Assembly (NCBI GenBank): GCA_035476635.1
Contig: DATILI010000105.1
Span: forward strand, 1-7,590
DNA: 7,590 nucleotides
Reading direction: 5' to 3'
Source: DATILI01 sp035476635
GTDB lineage: Bacteria > Pseudomonadota > Gammaproteobacteria > Burkholderiales > Burkholderiaceae_C
Shown: in pieces, positions 1 to 6,707 of the stretch
Position numbering within the stretch: position 1 is the stretch's first letter
How the letters are laid out: each line of letters opens with the position of its first letter
Notes under the pieces: model-generated
Told to the model about the DNA's origin: nothing
The model's input: only the letters and a program-made list of their open reading frames with translations
The model's database searches: none
Made by a program: the position numbers and the translations under genes

Positions 1-1668
1 CTAGAGCATTTCGCTGGGCGCAAAGGGCCCGATCAGCTTGAGCATCAGTTGCAATCCGAAGCCGGCTTCGGGCTCGCTGCTGCGGATTGCGAGGGCAGGG
101 TTCTTTTCATCCTTGGGTGCATGCCAAAGCAGCTTGCCGACGACCCATTCCAGCCGGTAGCTGTCGTTGAGGGTCTGCTCGATGCTCTGGGCCATGCTGC
201 GCGACAGCGTGGCGCTGCGAATCACCAGGCTGACTTCGGTGTTCTGCAGCGCGGAGCGCAGGTCCAGATTCATCGAGCCTATGGCGAGCAGGCGCTCGTC
301 CATGACCACGGTCTTCGAATGCAGGCTGGCGCGGGACGCCGGCGCCGAACCGAAGAGGCGCCTCTGGGTGGTCCCCTGGGAGCGCATTTCGTAGAGTTCG
401 ACCCCCGCCTTCAATAGCGCGACGCGGTAGCGCGCATAGCCGACATGGGCCAGGGGCGCATCGTTGGATGCCAGAGAGTTGGTCAACACCCGGATGCGGA
501 TACCACGCTGGCGCAGGGCGGTGAAGGTTTGCATCATGCGATCGCCAGGAACGAAGTAGGGCGACACGATCAACAGCTCCTTGCGCGCCTGCTGGATCAT
601 CTGCAGCAACCCCTCCACCACAGTCTCGTCCATGTCGGCCGGGTCGGCCGTGTCGTCGGGCGCGATCTTGGAGGGTTGGTCCACAAGCAAGGCAGATGGA
701 GCCCAGACCAGTTCAAGTTTGCCGGCGCGGATGTCGTCGGCAACGCCGGCGGCGCCAGCTACCGCCTGAGGTGCTTGGCCCGCCGCAGCGTTTGTGGCCG
801 GCTGCGTCGTCATTTCTGCCGAAGTTGCGGGTGCTGAAGCCGGGGAAGGCGCGGGCGCGGCGCTTTGCGGCCGGCTGAACATTTCTTTCTCGCCCGGTGT
901 CAGCAGGGCTTGGACGGGGTAGGCGAGCTCATGGTTCCAGTACCGGTCGAAACTGCGCGACAGCTCTCGCACGATGCGACCGGCGGCCAAAACATCGAGG
1001 TCGAGAAAATTGTTGTTCTGTCCCTGCCCGAAGTATTCATCCCCGAGATTGCGGCCGCCGGTCACGGCCAGCGCGTTGTCGGCGATGAAGACTTTGTTGT
1101 GCATGCGCTGCTGGATGCGCTGGAAATCAAAGAGCGACCCGAGCATGCGGCCGGTTTGCGAGCGGCGCGAGCCCGTGACGGGATTGAACATGCGGATCTC
1201 GATGCCGGGTTCGAGATCCAGTCGAAGCACTTCGATGTTGCGGCCCGTGGCATTGAAGTCATCGAGCAGGATGCGCACGCGTACGCCGCGCCGCGCAGCT
1301 TGCCGCAGTTGCTCAAGGAGCGCTTCGGTCGAGCTGTCGTAGTGGATCGCGTAGTACTGCAAGTCCAGGGTCTTTTGCGCCGCATCGATCATGGCCATGC
1401 GGCTGCCGTAGGCCACGTCTGAGCGGATCAGCAGGCGAAAGCCTGAGTCGGCACTAGGCTGGTTTGTGGCGGGCACGGCACTTGCGACCAGGCGGCCCAG
1501 CGCAGTGTCAGATGCATCGGCCAGCGCACTTGAAGGGGTGCGCGACACGTTCGGGGGCAGACTGGAGCAGCTGGCGAGCAACATGGAAATCAACACGGCC
1601 GGGACGCAACGCATGCACAAGCGAATGCCAGAGCTTGGCCGGTGCAAGACGGGATCGGCGGTTGTCAT
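1..1668 (-). CDS. Phospholipase D family lipoprotein (cardiolipin synthase C-like)
   Basis: Likely a membrane-attached phosphatidyl-transferase or phospholipase of the HKD superfamily, closest in layout to ClsC/YmdC cardiolipin synthases; the substrate is not provable from sequence. The N-terminus has a basic stretch, a hydrophobic core and a lipobox LLASC with the lipidated Cys at residue 34, so the mature protein should be anchored facing the periplasm. The first HKD motif is His190-x-Lys192-x4-Asp197, followed by GGRN. The second is His450-x-Lys452-x4-Asp457, followed by GSMN. Both look catalytically complete. An Ala/Pro/Thr-rich stretch at about residues 265-312 separates the halves and makes the protein (555 aa) longer than E. 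coli ClsC (about 470). The start is ATG at 1668, because AGGTGA lies 5 nt upstream; a GTG at 1677 is inside that ribosome-binding site. An internal ATG at 1614 would still give a signal peptide but lacks a good ribosome-binding site. The stop codon is at bases 1-3, so the gene is complete. It lies 80 nt downstream of uup. Confidence 0.9.
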   Translation of the reverse strand: MTTADPVLHRPSSGIRLCMRCVPAVLISMLLASCSSLPPNVSRTPSSALADASDTALGRLVASAVPATNQPSADSGFRLLIRSDVAYGSRMAMIDAAQKTLDLQYYAIHYDSSTEALLEQLRQAARRGVRVRILLDDFNATGRNIEVLRLDLEPGIEIRMFNPVTGSRRSQTGRMLGSLFDFQRIQQRMHNKVFIADNALAVTGGRNLGDEYFGQGQNNNFLDLDVLAAGRIVRELSRSFDRYWNHELAYPVQALLTPGEKEMFSRPQSAAPAPSPASAPATSAEMTTQPATNAAAGQAPQAVAGAAGVADDIRAGKLELVWAPSALLVDQPSKIAPDDTADPADMDETVVEGLLQMIQQARKELLIVSPYFVPGDRMMQTFTALRQRGIRIRVLTNSLASNDAPLAHVGYARYRVALLKAGVELYEMRSQGTTQRRLFGSAPASRASLHSKTVVMDERLLAIGSMNLDLRSALQNTEVSLVIRSATLSRSMAQSIEQTLNDSYRLEWVVGKLLWHAPKDEKNPALAIRSSEPEAGFGLQLMLKLIGPFAPSEML

Positions 1669-1673
1669 AGCGG

Positions 1674-1679
1674 TCACCT
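1674..1679 (-). promoter_or_regulatory. Ribosome-binding site of the phospholipase D gene
   Basis: On the minus strand this reads AGGTGA, with 5 nt before the ATG at 1668-1666. The match to the anti-Shine-Dalgarno sequence decides the start. The in-frame GTG at 1677-1675 lies within the site itself and has no separate site upstream. Confidence 0.7.
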
Positions 1680-1708
1680 ATTGGATAACCCACTGTAGCG
1701 GCCGCTTG

Positions 1709-1731
1709 GCCGCCGTCTGTCAGACGGTGGC
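1709..1731 (-). terminator. Hairpin between uup and the phospholipase D gene, possible weak terminator
   Basis: Arms at 1709-1718 and 1722-1731 pair over 10 positions around a 3-nt loop. On the plus strand all ten pair, one as G-U. On the minus strand, the direction of transcription here, that position becomes an A-C mismatch. The stem is very GC-rich, but no T-run follows on the minus strand, so it is not a standard intrinsic terminator. It could attenuate transcription or protect the uup mRNA 3' end. Confidence 0.35.
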
Positions 1732-1738
1732 CCGCGCT

Positions 1739-1761
1739 GCTGTCGTTCTCAGGACGACAGC
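1739..1761 (-). repeat. Perfect 8-bp inverted repeat enclosing the uup stop codon
   Basis: Arms GCTGTCGT (1739-1746) and ACGACAGC (1754-1761) are exact reverse complements with a 7-nt loop. The uup stop codon (1751-1749) lies in the loop. In RNA this forms a stable hairpin at the end of the coding region, next to the second hairpin at 1709-1731. Confidence 0.55.
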
Positions 1762-3638
1762 GTCGACCAGCGCTCCAGCGCTGCCATCAGTTCTTCCTCG
1801 ATCCGCCCATCGCGTTCATTCAGCGCGGCGGCGCGCGCTGCGTCGCTGCTGTAGAGCGTGCCGTCAGCAAGGTCTTCGCGCAGGGTCTTTTGCTCGCTTT
1901 CCAGCGCAGCGATGTGCTCGGGCAAGCCCTCCAGCTCGCGTTGTTCTTTGTAGCTGAGCTTTTTCCTGGCTGGCGCGGCGCGTTCGTCCGACCCGGGCTG
2001 AGAAGCGGCAACAGCTGGTTGCAGCGCTGCGGGCGCGGCTTGTTGCGCCGTTTGTGCAGCGATCTCGCGCGCACGGCGCGATTGGATCAACCAGTCCTGC
2101 ACGCCGCCTTCGTATTCGCGCCACAGGCCATCGCCTTCGAAGGCGATGGTGCTGGTGACCACGTTGTCGAGAAAGGTCCGGTCGTGGCTGACGAGGAAGA
2201 CGGTGCCGTCGTAGTTTTGCAGCAGGTCTTCGAGCAACTCCAGGGTGTCGATGTCCAGGTCGTTGGTGGGCTCGTCCAGTACCAGAACATTGGCGGGCCG
2301 TGCGAACAGGCGCGCAAGCAAAAGCCGGTTGCGTTCACCGCCGGACAGTGAGCGCACTGGCGAGTTGGCGCGTGCGGGCGAAAACAGGAAGTCGCCAAGA
2401 TAGCTTTTGACGTGCTTGCGCTGGTTGCCGATTTCGATCCACTCGCTGCCGGGGCTGATGAAGTCTTCCAGCGTGGCGTTCAAGTCCAGGGCGTTGCGCA
2501 TCTGGTCAAAATACGCCACTTGCAGCTTGGCGCCCTGGCGTACCTTGCCGCCGTCGGCTTGCAGCTCGCCGAGGATCAGCTTGAGCAGCGTGGTTTTGCC
2601 CGCGCCGTTCGGGCCGATCAAGCCGACCTTGTCGCCACGCAGGATGGTGGCGGTGAAGTTATTGACGATGGTTTTGTCGCCGAACGATTTGTGGACGTCC
2701 GTGAGTTCGGCGACGATCTTTCCGGTGGGCAGGCCTGAGGCGACATCCATCCTGACGCTGCCCAGCGCTTCTCGACGCGCGGTGCGGCTGGCACGCAGCT
2801 TCTCCAGGCGGCCGATGCGGCTTTGGCTGCGCGTACGGCGAGCCTCGACGCCTTTGCGGATCCAGATCTCCTCCTGGGCCAGGAGTTTGTCGGCCTTGGC
2901 GCTGATGACCGCCTCCTGCGCCAGCTGATCTTCTTTTTGCAACAAATACTGCGCAAAGTTGCCGGGGTAGGAGCGCAATTGGCCACGGTCGAGTTCCACG
3001 ATGCGGGTGGCGACCCGGTCGAGAAATGTGCGGTCGTGGGTGATGGTGACGACGCTGCCGTTGAAGTCGATCAGCAAGTCCTCGAGCCATTCGATGGAGT
3101 CCAGGTCCAGGTGGTTGGTCGGCTCATCAAGCAAAAGCACGTCGGGCTTGGCAACCAGCGCTTGGGCCAGCGCCACCCTTTTCTTGGTGCCGCCGGACAG
3201 CGATCCGACCACGGCATTGGCGTCCAGGTGCAGGCGCGCCAGGGTTTCTTCGACGCGTTGTTCCCAATTCCACGCATCGAACGCTTCAATTTGCGACTGC
3301 AGCGCGTCCAGGTCAACGCCTTCTTCGTGCGCCAAATATTGCTCGCGCAGGCGAATAGCGACGGCCAGGCCTTCGCTTGCGGCCTCGAAAACGGTCGCCT
3401 CCGCATGCAGCACGGGTTCTTGCGCCACGTAGACGACGCGGATGCCCTGCTGCGTTTGCAGGCTGCCGTCATCGGGCTTTTCCAGCCCGGCTAGGATTTT
3501 GAGCAGAGATGATTTGCCGGCGCCATTGCGGCCGATCAGGCCGACGCGCTCGGAGGATTCAAGGGAAAAACCGGTTTTGTCGAGCAGCGCAACGTGGCCA
3601 AAGGCCAGTTGGGCGTCTAGTAGGGTAATGAGTGCCAT
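1749..3638 (-). CDS. uup: ABC-F family ATPase Uup
   Basis: A soluble ABC-F protein of 629 aa (E. coli Uup is about 635), with two ATPase domains and no membrane segments. Domain 1 has Walker A GRNGAGKS (36-43), signature LSGG (147-150) and Walker B ending in DEPTNHLD (171-178). Domain 2 has Walker A GPNGAGKT (342-349), signature LSGGE (431-435) and DEPTNDLD (455-462). An Arg/Lys-rich linker with WIRKGVEARRTRSQSR (259-274) joins them, as in Uup. The C-terminal domain starts near KKLSYKEQRELE (559-570) and is a predicted coiled coil, the Uup DNA/RNA-binding tail. Family knowledge links Uup to ribosome function and assembly, and to precise transposon excision and branched-DNA handling. The start is ATG at 3638, where family homology begins; the open frame extends to 3974 only as antisense of the iorA coding region. 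No clear ribosome-binding site precedes this ATG. The gene is divergent from iorAB, with 121 nt between the start codons. Confidence 0.95.
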   Translation of the reverse strand: MALITLLDAQLAFGHVALLDKTGFSLESSERVGLIGRNGAGKSSLLKILAGLEKPDDGSLQTQQGIRVVYVAQEPVLHAEATVFEAASEGLAVAIRLREQYLAHEEGVDLDALQSQIEAFDAWNWEQRVEETLARLHLDANAVVGSLSGGTKKRVALAQALVAKPDVLLLDEPTNHLDLDSIEWLEDLLIDFNGSVVTITHDRTFLDRVATRIVELDRGQLRSYPGNFAQYLLQKEDQLAQEAVISAKADKLLAQEEIWIRKGVEARRTRSQSRIGRLEKLRASRTARREALGSVRMDVASGLPTGKIVAELTDVHKSFGDKTIVNNFTATILRGDKVGLIGPNGAGKTTLLKLILGELQADGGKVRQGAKLQVAYFDQMRNALDLNATLEDFISPGSEWIEIGNQRKHVKSYLGDFLFSPARANSPVRSLSGGERNRLLLARLFARPANVLVLDEPTNDLDIDTLELLEDLLQNYDGTVFLVSHDRTFLDNVVTSTIAFEGDGLWREYEGGVQDWLIQSRRAREIAAQTAQQAAPAALQPAVAASQPGSDERAAPARKKLSYKEQRELEGLPEHIAALESEQKTLREDLADGTLYSSDAARAAALNERDGRIEEELMAALERWSTLSS

Positions 3639-3644
3639 GTGGCT

Positions 3645-3657
3645 AGGGATTATCCCT
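3645..3657 (-). promoter_or_regulatory. Palindrome with possible uup -10 element
   Basis: AGGGATTATCCCT is palindromic apart from its central base. On the minus strand it contains GATAAT (3654-3649), 5 of 6 matches to the sigma-70 -10 box, ending 10 nt before the uup ATG. No good -35 is seen at 16-18 nt. It may be a promoter element, an operator, or both. Confidence 0.3.
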
Positions 3658-3703
3658 GTCCGTTTGTGGAGGCTTGTCTCTATCGCCTGGAACAGGGCGT
3701 GGC

Positions 3704-3709
3704 TATAGT
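3704..3709 (+). promoter_or_regulatory. Candidate -10 element for iorAB
   Basis: TATAGT matches 5 of 6 bases of the sigma-70 -10 box and lies about 50 nt before the iorA start. The surrounding 10-mer GCTATAGTCG recurs at the first rrn promoter (6573-6582). No convincing -35 hexamer lies 16-18 nt upstream, so an activator may be needed. The imperfect dyad CGCCTG/CAGGGCG (3684-3699) just upstream is a possible binding site. Confidence 0.3.
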
Positions 3710-3749
3710 CGTTTGCGAGCGATGCATGCTGGCGCTTGACCAAATCCCC

Positions 3750-3754
3750 GGAGA
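3750..3754 (+). promoter_or_regulatory. Ribosome-binding site of iorA
   Basis: GGAGA lies 5 nt before the GTG at 3760. This supports GTG 3760 as the start instead of the in-frame TTG at 3736, which has no such site. Confidence 0.65.
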
Positions 3755-3759
3755 AAAGT

Positions 3760-4242
3760 GTGGAATTACAAATCAATGGCAAGGCCGTGCAGGCGGATGC
3801 CGATCCGAACATGCCCTTGCTGTGGGTGTTGCGCGATGTCTTGAACATGACGGGCACCAAGTTTGGCTGCGGTATTGCCGCGTGCGGGGCGTGCACGGTG
3901 CGTGTGGACGGGCAGCCGGTGCGTTCATGCGTGACGCCCATTTCCACGCTAGCGGGCAAGCGCATCCAGACCATCGAGGCGTTGGGTACGGCGGAGCGCC
4001 CGCACTCCTTGCAGGCCGCCTGGATTGCCGAGCAGGTACCGCAGTGTGGCTATTGCCAGAGCGGCATGCTGATGGCGGCTGCCGCATTGCTGGAAAAAAA
4101 GCCCAAGCCGACCGATGCGGACATTGATGAGGCCATGACGAATATCTGCCGCTGCGGGACTTACCAGCGTGTGCGAGCGGCGATCCATCGTGCGGCTGGG
4201 GCTGGTTCGAAAGCCGCGCCGGTGCCTGGGAGCCGCTCATGA
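3760..4242 (+). CDS. iorA: [2Fe-2S] subunit of an isoquinoline 1-oxidoreductase-like enzyme
   Basis: The small electron-transfer subunit of a molybdenum hydroxylase (xanthine oxidase superfamily), which passes electrons from the molybdenum site in the partner subunit to an outside acceptor. The 160-aa length is typical of IorA (about 150-160). The N-terminal plant-ferredoxin-type domain has C37-x4-C42-x2-C45-x11-C57, ligands of the first cluster. The C-terminal helical domain has C96-x2-C99 and C130-x-C132 for the second cluster, in the usual CGYCQSGM and ICRCGTY contexts. All eight ligands are present. There is no signal peptide; such subunits are thought to be carried through the Tat system bound to the large subunit. 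The start is GTG at 3760 by its ribosome-binding site. The stop TGA overlaps the next ATG (ATGA at 4239-4242), so the two are translationally coupled. The family could also act on other N-heterocycles or aldehydes; the substrate is unproven. Confidence 0.88.
   Translation: MELQINGKAVQADADPNMPLLWVLRDVLNMTGTKFGCGIAACGACTVRVDGQPVRSCVTPISTLAGKRIQTIEALGTAERPHSLQAAWIAEQVPQCGYCQSGMLMAAAALLEKKPKPTDADIDEAMTNICRCGTYQRVRAAIHRAAGAGSKAAPVPGSRS
4228..4232 (+). promoter_or_regulatory. Ribosome-binding site of iorB inside the end of iorA
   Basis: GGGAG lies 6 nt before the ATG at 4239, within the last codons of iorA. Together with the ATGA overlap this favours balanced synthesis of the two subunits. Confidence 0.6.
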
Positions 4243-6506
4243 AGCGCCGCACCTGGCTGCTCAGTGCCGCAGGCGTCACGGGAGCCCTGGTAGTCGGCTG
4301 GGGGGTAATGCCGGCGCGGTCACGGCTTGGATCGCCGGAACTGATGCGGGCCAAGAACGGTGATGTGGCGCTCAATGGCTGGATCAAGATCGCTGCCGAC
4401 GGCAGTGTGGTGCTGGCCATGCCCAGAAGCGAGATGGGCCAGGGCGTTCACACGGCCTTGCCGATGCTGGTGGCGGAAGAGCTGGATGTTCCTTTGAATC
4501 GTGTGCGTATCGAGCAAGCCGGTGCTGATGCGATCTATGGCAACGTCGCCATGCTCGTGGCCAGCCTGCCGTTTCACCCACTGGAGTCCGAAGGCGAACA
4601 GAAGGCGACCAAGGTCAAGTTGGGCGAGTGGACGGTGGGCAAGCTCGCGCGCGAACTGGGGATCAACGCTACCGGGGCGTCTTCCAGCGTTGCCGATGCT
4701 TGGATGGTATTGCGCACTGCCGCGGCAACTGCGCGCGCTTCGTTGCTAGGGGCGGCTTCGCTGCAGTGGAAATTGCCGGTCAACGAACTGTCGGTCAAGG
4801 ACGGGACGGTGTCGCACCCGTCGGGCAAATCGGCGCCGTATGGCGAATTGGCCAAATTCGCGGCCGCTACGCCGCCCGGCACGGTGGTGCTGAAGGAGCG
4901 CAAGCATTGGCAGGTGATTGGCCAGCCTGCGCCGCGCCTGGATGTACCGGCCAAGGTTGACGGTTCGGCCCGGTTTGGGCTGGATGTGCGGCTTCCCGGG
5001 ATGCTGTATGCGGCGGTTCGGCTGTGCCCGATGCTGGGCGGATCGCCGGGCGCCATTCAGTCCAATGCCGCGTTGGCGCAGCCCGGTGTTGAGCGGCTGG
5101 TGCGACTTCCGGCCTATGCGGACTCAACGGCCGGCTTTGCCGTGGTCGCCAAGACATCGTGGCATGCGAAGCAGGCGGCGTTGGCTGTCGAAGTGCACTG
5201 GCATGCGCCGCCGCAGGGCGCGTTGGACACGAAGCACATCGAAAAGAAGCTGGAGGCCGCCGTCAGGGAGGGCGACGGCTTTGGCTTTCACGACAAGGGT
5301 TCTGTCGACGACGCAGAAAAAAAAGCGGCGCGCAAAGTAGAGGCCTGGTATCGCGCGCCCTATCTGGCCCATGCCACCATGGAACCCATGAACTGCACGG
5401 CACAGCTCAAGGACGGGCAGTTGGAGCTGTGGGCGCCGACGCAGGTGCCCGAGATGGCGCGGGCGATTGCAGCGCAAGTGGCCAATCTGCCCTTGGAGCG
5501 TGTCGTGCTGCACGTCACTCTGCTGGGCGGCGGATTCGGGCGGCGGCTGGAGGTGGACTATGTAGCCCAAGCCGTGCGCGTGGCGATGGAATGCGGCGGT
5601 CGCCCCGTACAGGTGGCGTGGTCGCGTGAAGAGGACATGACGCACGATTTCTACCGGCCCATGCATGTCGCCATGTTGCGCGCGAGCCTGGACAGCCAGG
5701 GCAAGGTAACCAGCTTGCGGATCAAGTCTGCCGGAGACGCCATTTCACCGCGCTGGATGGCGCGCGGCATTCCAGCGCTGGCGGGGCCGGTCGACATGCC
5801 GGACAAGACGACGGCCGAGGGTTTGTTCGACTTGCCTTATGCCTTTGCGCATCAGCGCATGGAACATGTCGCCACCCGCATGGGTGTACCGGTGGGCTTC
5901 TGGCGCTCCGTGGGGCATTCGCACAATGCGTTTTTCTCAGAGGGCTTCATGGACGAACTGGCGTTTGAAGCCAGGCAGGATCCGCTGGAATTCCGGCGGG
6001 CCTTGCTGTCGACCGCGCCGCGCTACCTCGCAGTGCTGGATCTGGCCGCACAAAAAGCGAATTGGGGCCGCCCCTTGGCGGCAGGCCGGGCGCGTGGCGT
6101 GGCGCTGCATGAGTCGTTCGGCTCCATCGTGGCGCAGGTGGCCGAGGTCTCGCTTGTGGAACGGGTACCGAGGGTGCACCGGGTGGTCTGCGCGATTGAT
6201 TGTGGGACGGTGATCAATCCCAACATCGTTGCCCAGCAAATGGAGAGCTCGGTGGTCTTTGCCTTGACGGCAGCCTTGTATGGCAAGGTCGATATCCATT
6301 TGGGTGCAGTGCAGCAAAGCAACTTCAACGACTACCGCATGCTGCGCCTTGCCGACACGCCCAAGGTCGAGACTTGGATCGTGCCCAGCGAGCGCTCTCC
6401 GGGGGGTGTGGGCGAGCCGGGCGTGCCACCGCTGGCGCCTGCGGTGTGCAACGCGCTGTTCAAACTAACCGGCCAGCGGGCTCGATCATTGCCGTTGAGT
6501 GCTTGA
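4239..6506 (+). CDS. iorB: Molybdopterin-binding large subunit of an isoquinoline 1-oxidoreductase-like enzyme
   Basis: The catalytic subunit (755 aa) of a two-subunit molybdenum hydroxylase that inserts water-derived oxygen into a heteroaromatic or aldehyde substrate. The N-terminus MKRRTWLLSAAG and the following hydrophobic stretch resemble a Tat signal (RRxWL), as is usual in IorB proteins, which suggests a periplasmic or membrane-facing enzyme. Visible cofactor and active-site motifs are SEMGQGVHTALP (64-75), GGGFGRR (430-436) for molybdopterin contact, the WSREEDMTHDFYRP block (461-474), and GVGEPGVPP (723-731). Glu726 in the last block matches the catalytic glutamate of the xanthine oxidase family. 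The arrangement of two Ald_Xan_dh_C-type regions is that of IorB/QorB-like proteins. The gene is complete and no frameshift is seen. No FAD subunit, cytochrome c or XdhC-like maturation gene follows; the rRNA promoter region starts about 45 nt after the stop. The exact substrate is an inference from the family name only. Confidence 0.9.
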   Translation: MKRRTWLLSAAGVTGALVVGWGVMPARSRLGSPELMRAKNGDVALNGWIKIAADGSVVLAMPRSEMGQGVHTALPMLVAEELDVPLNRVRIEQAGADAIYGNVAMLVASLPFHPLESEGEQKATKVKLGEWTVGKLARELGINATGASSSVADAWMVLRTAAATARASLLGAASLQWKLPVNELSVKDGTVSHPSGKSAPYGELAKFAAATPPGTVVLKERKHWQVIGQPAPRLDVPAKVDGSARFGLDVRLPGMLYAAVRLCPMLGGSPGAIQSNAALAQPGVERLVRLPAYADSTAGFAVVAKTSWHAKQAALAVEVHWHAPPQGALDTKHIEKKLEAAVREGDGFGFHDKGSVDDAEKKAARKVEAWYRAPYLAHATMEPMNCTAQLKDGQLELWAPTQVPEMARAIAAQVANLPLERVVLHVTLLGGGFGRRLEVDYVAQAVRVAMECGGRPVQVAWSREEDMTHDFYRPMHVAMLRASLDSQGKVTSLRIKSAGDAISPRWMARGIPALAGPVDMPDKTTAEGLFDLPYAFAHQRMEHVATRMGVPVGFWRSVGHSHNAFFSEGFMDELAFEARQDPLEFRRALLSTAPRYLAVLDLAAQKANWGRPLAAGRARGVALHESFGSIVAQVAEVSLVERVPRVHRVVCAIDCGTVINPNIVAQQMESSVVFALTAALYGKVDIHLGAVQQSNFNDYRMLRLADTPKVETWIVPSERSPGGVGEPGVPPLAPAVCNALFKLTGQRARSLPLSA

Positions 6507-6514
6507 CGCTTTGC

Positions 6515-6546
6515 TTCTGCTGCGCCTTGGATTTGCGTGCGCAGAA
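6515..6546 (+). repeat. Weak inverted repeat after iorB
   Basis: TTCTGC (6515-6520) and GCAGAA (6541-6546) can pair around a 20-nt loop that has only limited extra pairing. No T-run follows. It is a poor terminator candidate and is listed because nothing better separates iorB from rrn. Confidence 0.2.
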
Positions 6547-6550
6547 AAGT

Positions 6551-6580
6551 TTGCGGAGGCGTTTTAAACCGTGCTATAGT
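6551..6580 (+). promoter_or_regulatory. Upstream rrn promoter (P1)
   Basis: TTGCGG (6551-6556), an 18-nt spacer and TATAGT (6575-6580) form a plausible sigma-70 promoter with expected start near 6586-6588. The -10 and start region (TATAGT...GGGCTTCGCTG) resembles the second promoter downstream (14 of 20 positions), which supports a real promoter pair. The -35 is a moderate match. Confidence 0.55.
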
Positions 6581-6586
6581 CGAGGG

Positions 6587-6660
6587 CTTCGCTGCTGAGA
6601 AATACAAGTTTTCTCGGGGCGCCAAGAGCTCACTTAAGGTAGCGCTTGGTAGTGGCGAAG
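6587..6660 (+). other. Folded leader RNA between the two rrn promoters
   Basis: A transcript from P1 can form a closed three-way junction. The closing stem is CTTCGC (6587-6592) with GCGAAG (6655-6660). Hairpin one is GAGAAA/TTTCTC (6597-6602 with 6610-6615). Hairpin two is CCAAGAGC/GCGCTTGG (6622-6629 with 6642-6649, one mismatch). It has no tRNA signature such as GGTTC. It may be only leader structure or a small RNA; no family is recognised. Confidence 0.3.
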
Positions 6661-6679
6661 ACTGATCTGCAGAACGTTT

Positions 6680-6707
6680 TTGTGAATCAGTAAAAACCCC
6701 AAAAAAA
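6680..6707 (+). promoter_or_regulatory. A-rich UP-element-like region of rrn P2
   Basis: An A-rich stretch with A5 (6692-6696) and A7 (6701-6707) lies directly upstream of the P2 -35 box, where the RNA polymerase alpha subunit binds in strong rRNA promoters. A further A7 (6720-6726) sits in the promoter spacer. Confidence 0.45.

Noticed and set aside
865..1422. 185-codon open frame antisense to the phospholipase D gene
   Set aside because: Product is low-complexity and unlike any family I know; long opposite-strand frames are expected in GC-rich coding DNA.
3684..3712. Sigma-54 promoter in the uup/iorA gap
   Set aside because: No TGGCAC-N5-TTGC pattern on either strand.
3736..3759. TTG start for iorA eight codons upstream
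   Set aside because: No ribosome-binding site precedes it, whereas GGAGA is well spaced before the GTG at 3760, which also matches the usual IorA N-terminus.
3639..3974. N-terminal extension of uup by 112 residues
   Set aside because: The extension overlaps the 5' end of iorA in antisense and has no Uup-like sequence; the family match begins at the ATG at 3638.
5124..5666. 180-codon open frame antisense to iorB
   Set aside because: A shadow of the strongly supported iorB frame, His/Arg/Leu-rich with no recognisable domain.
6587..6660. A tRNA gene in the leader, suggested by the 74-nt closed fold
   Set aside because: No T-loop GTTC motif, no matching anticodon arm and no 7-bp acceptor stem; kept only as an unclassified structured RNA.
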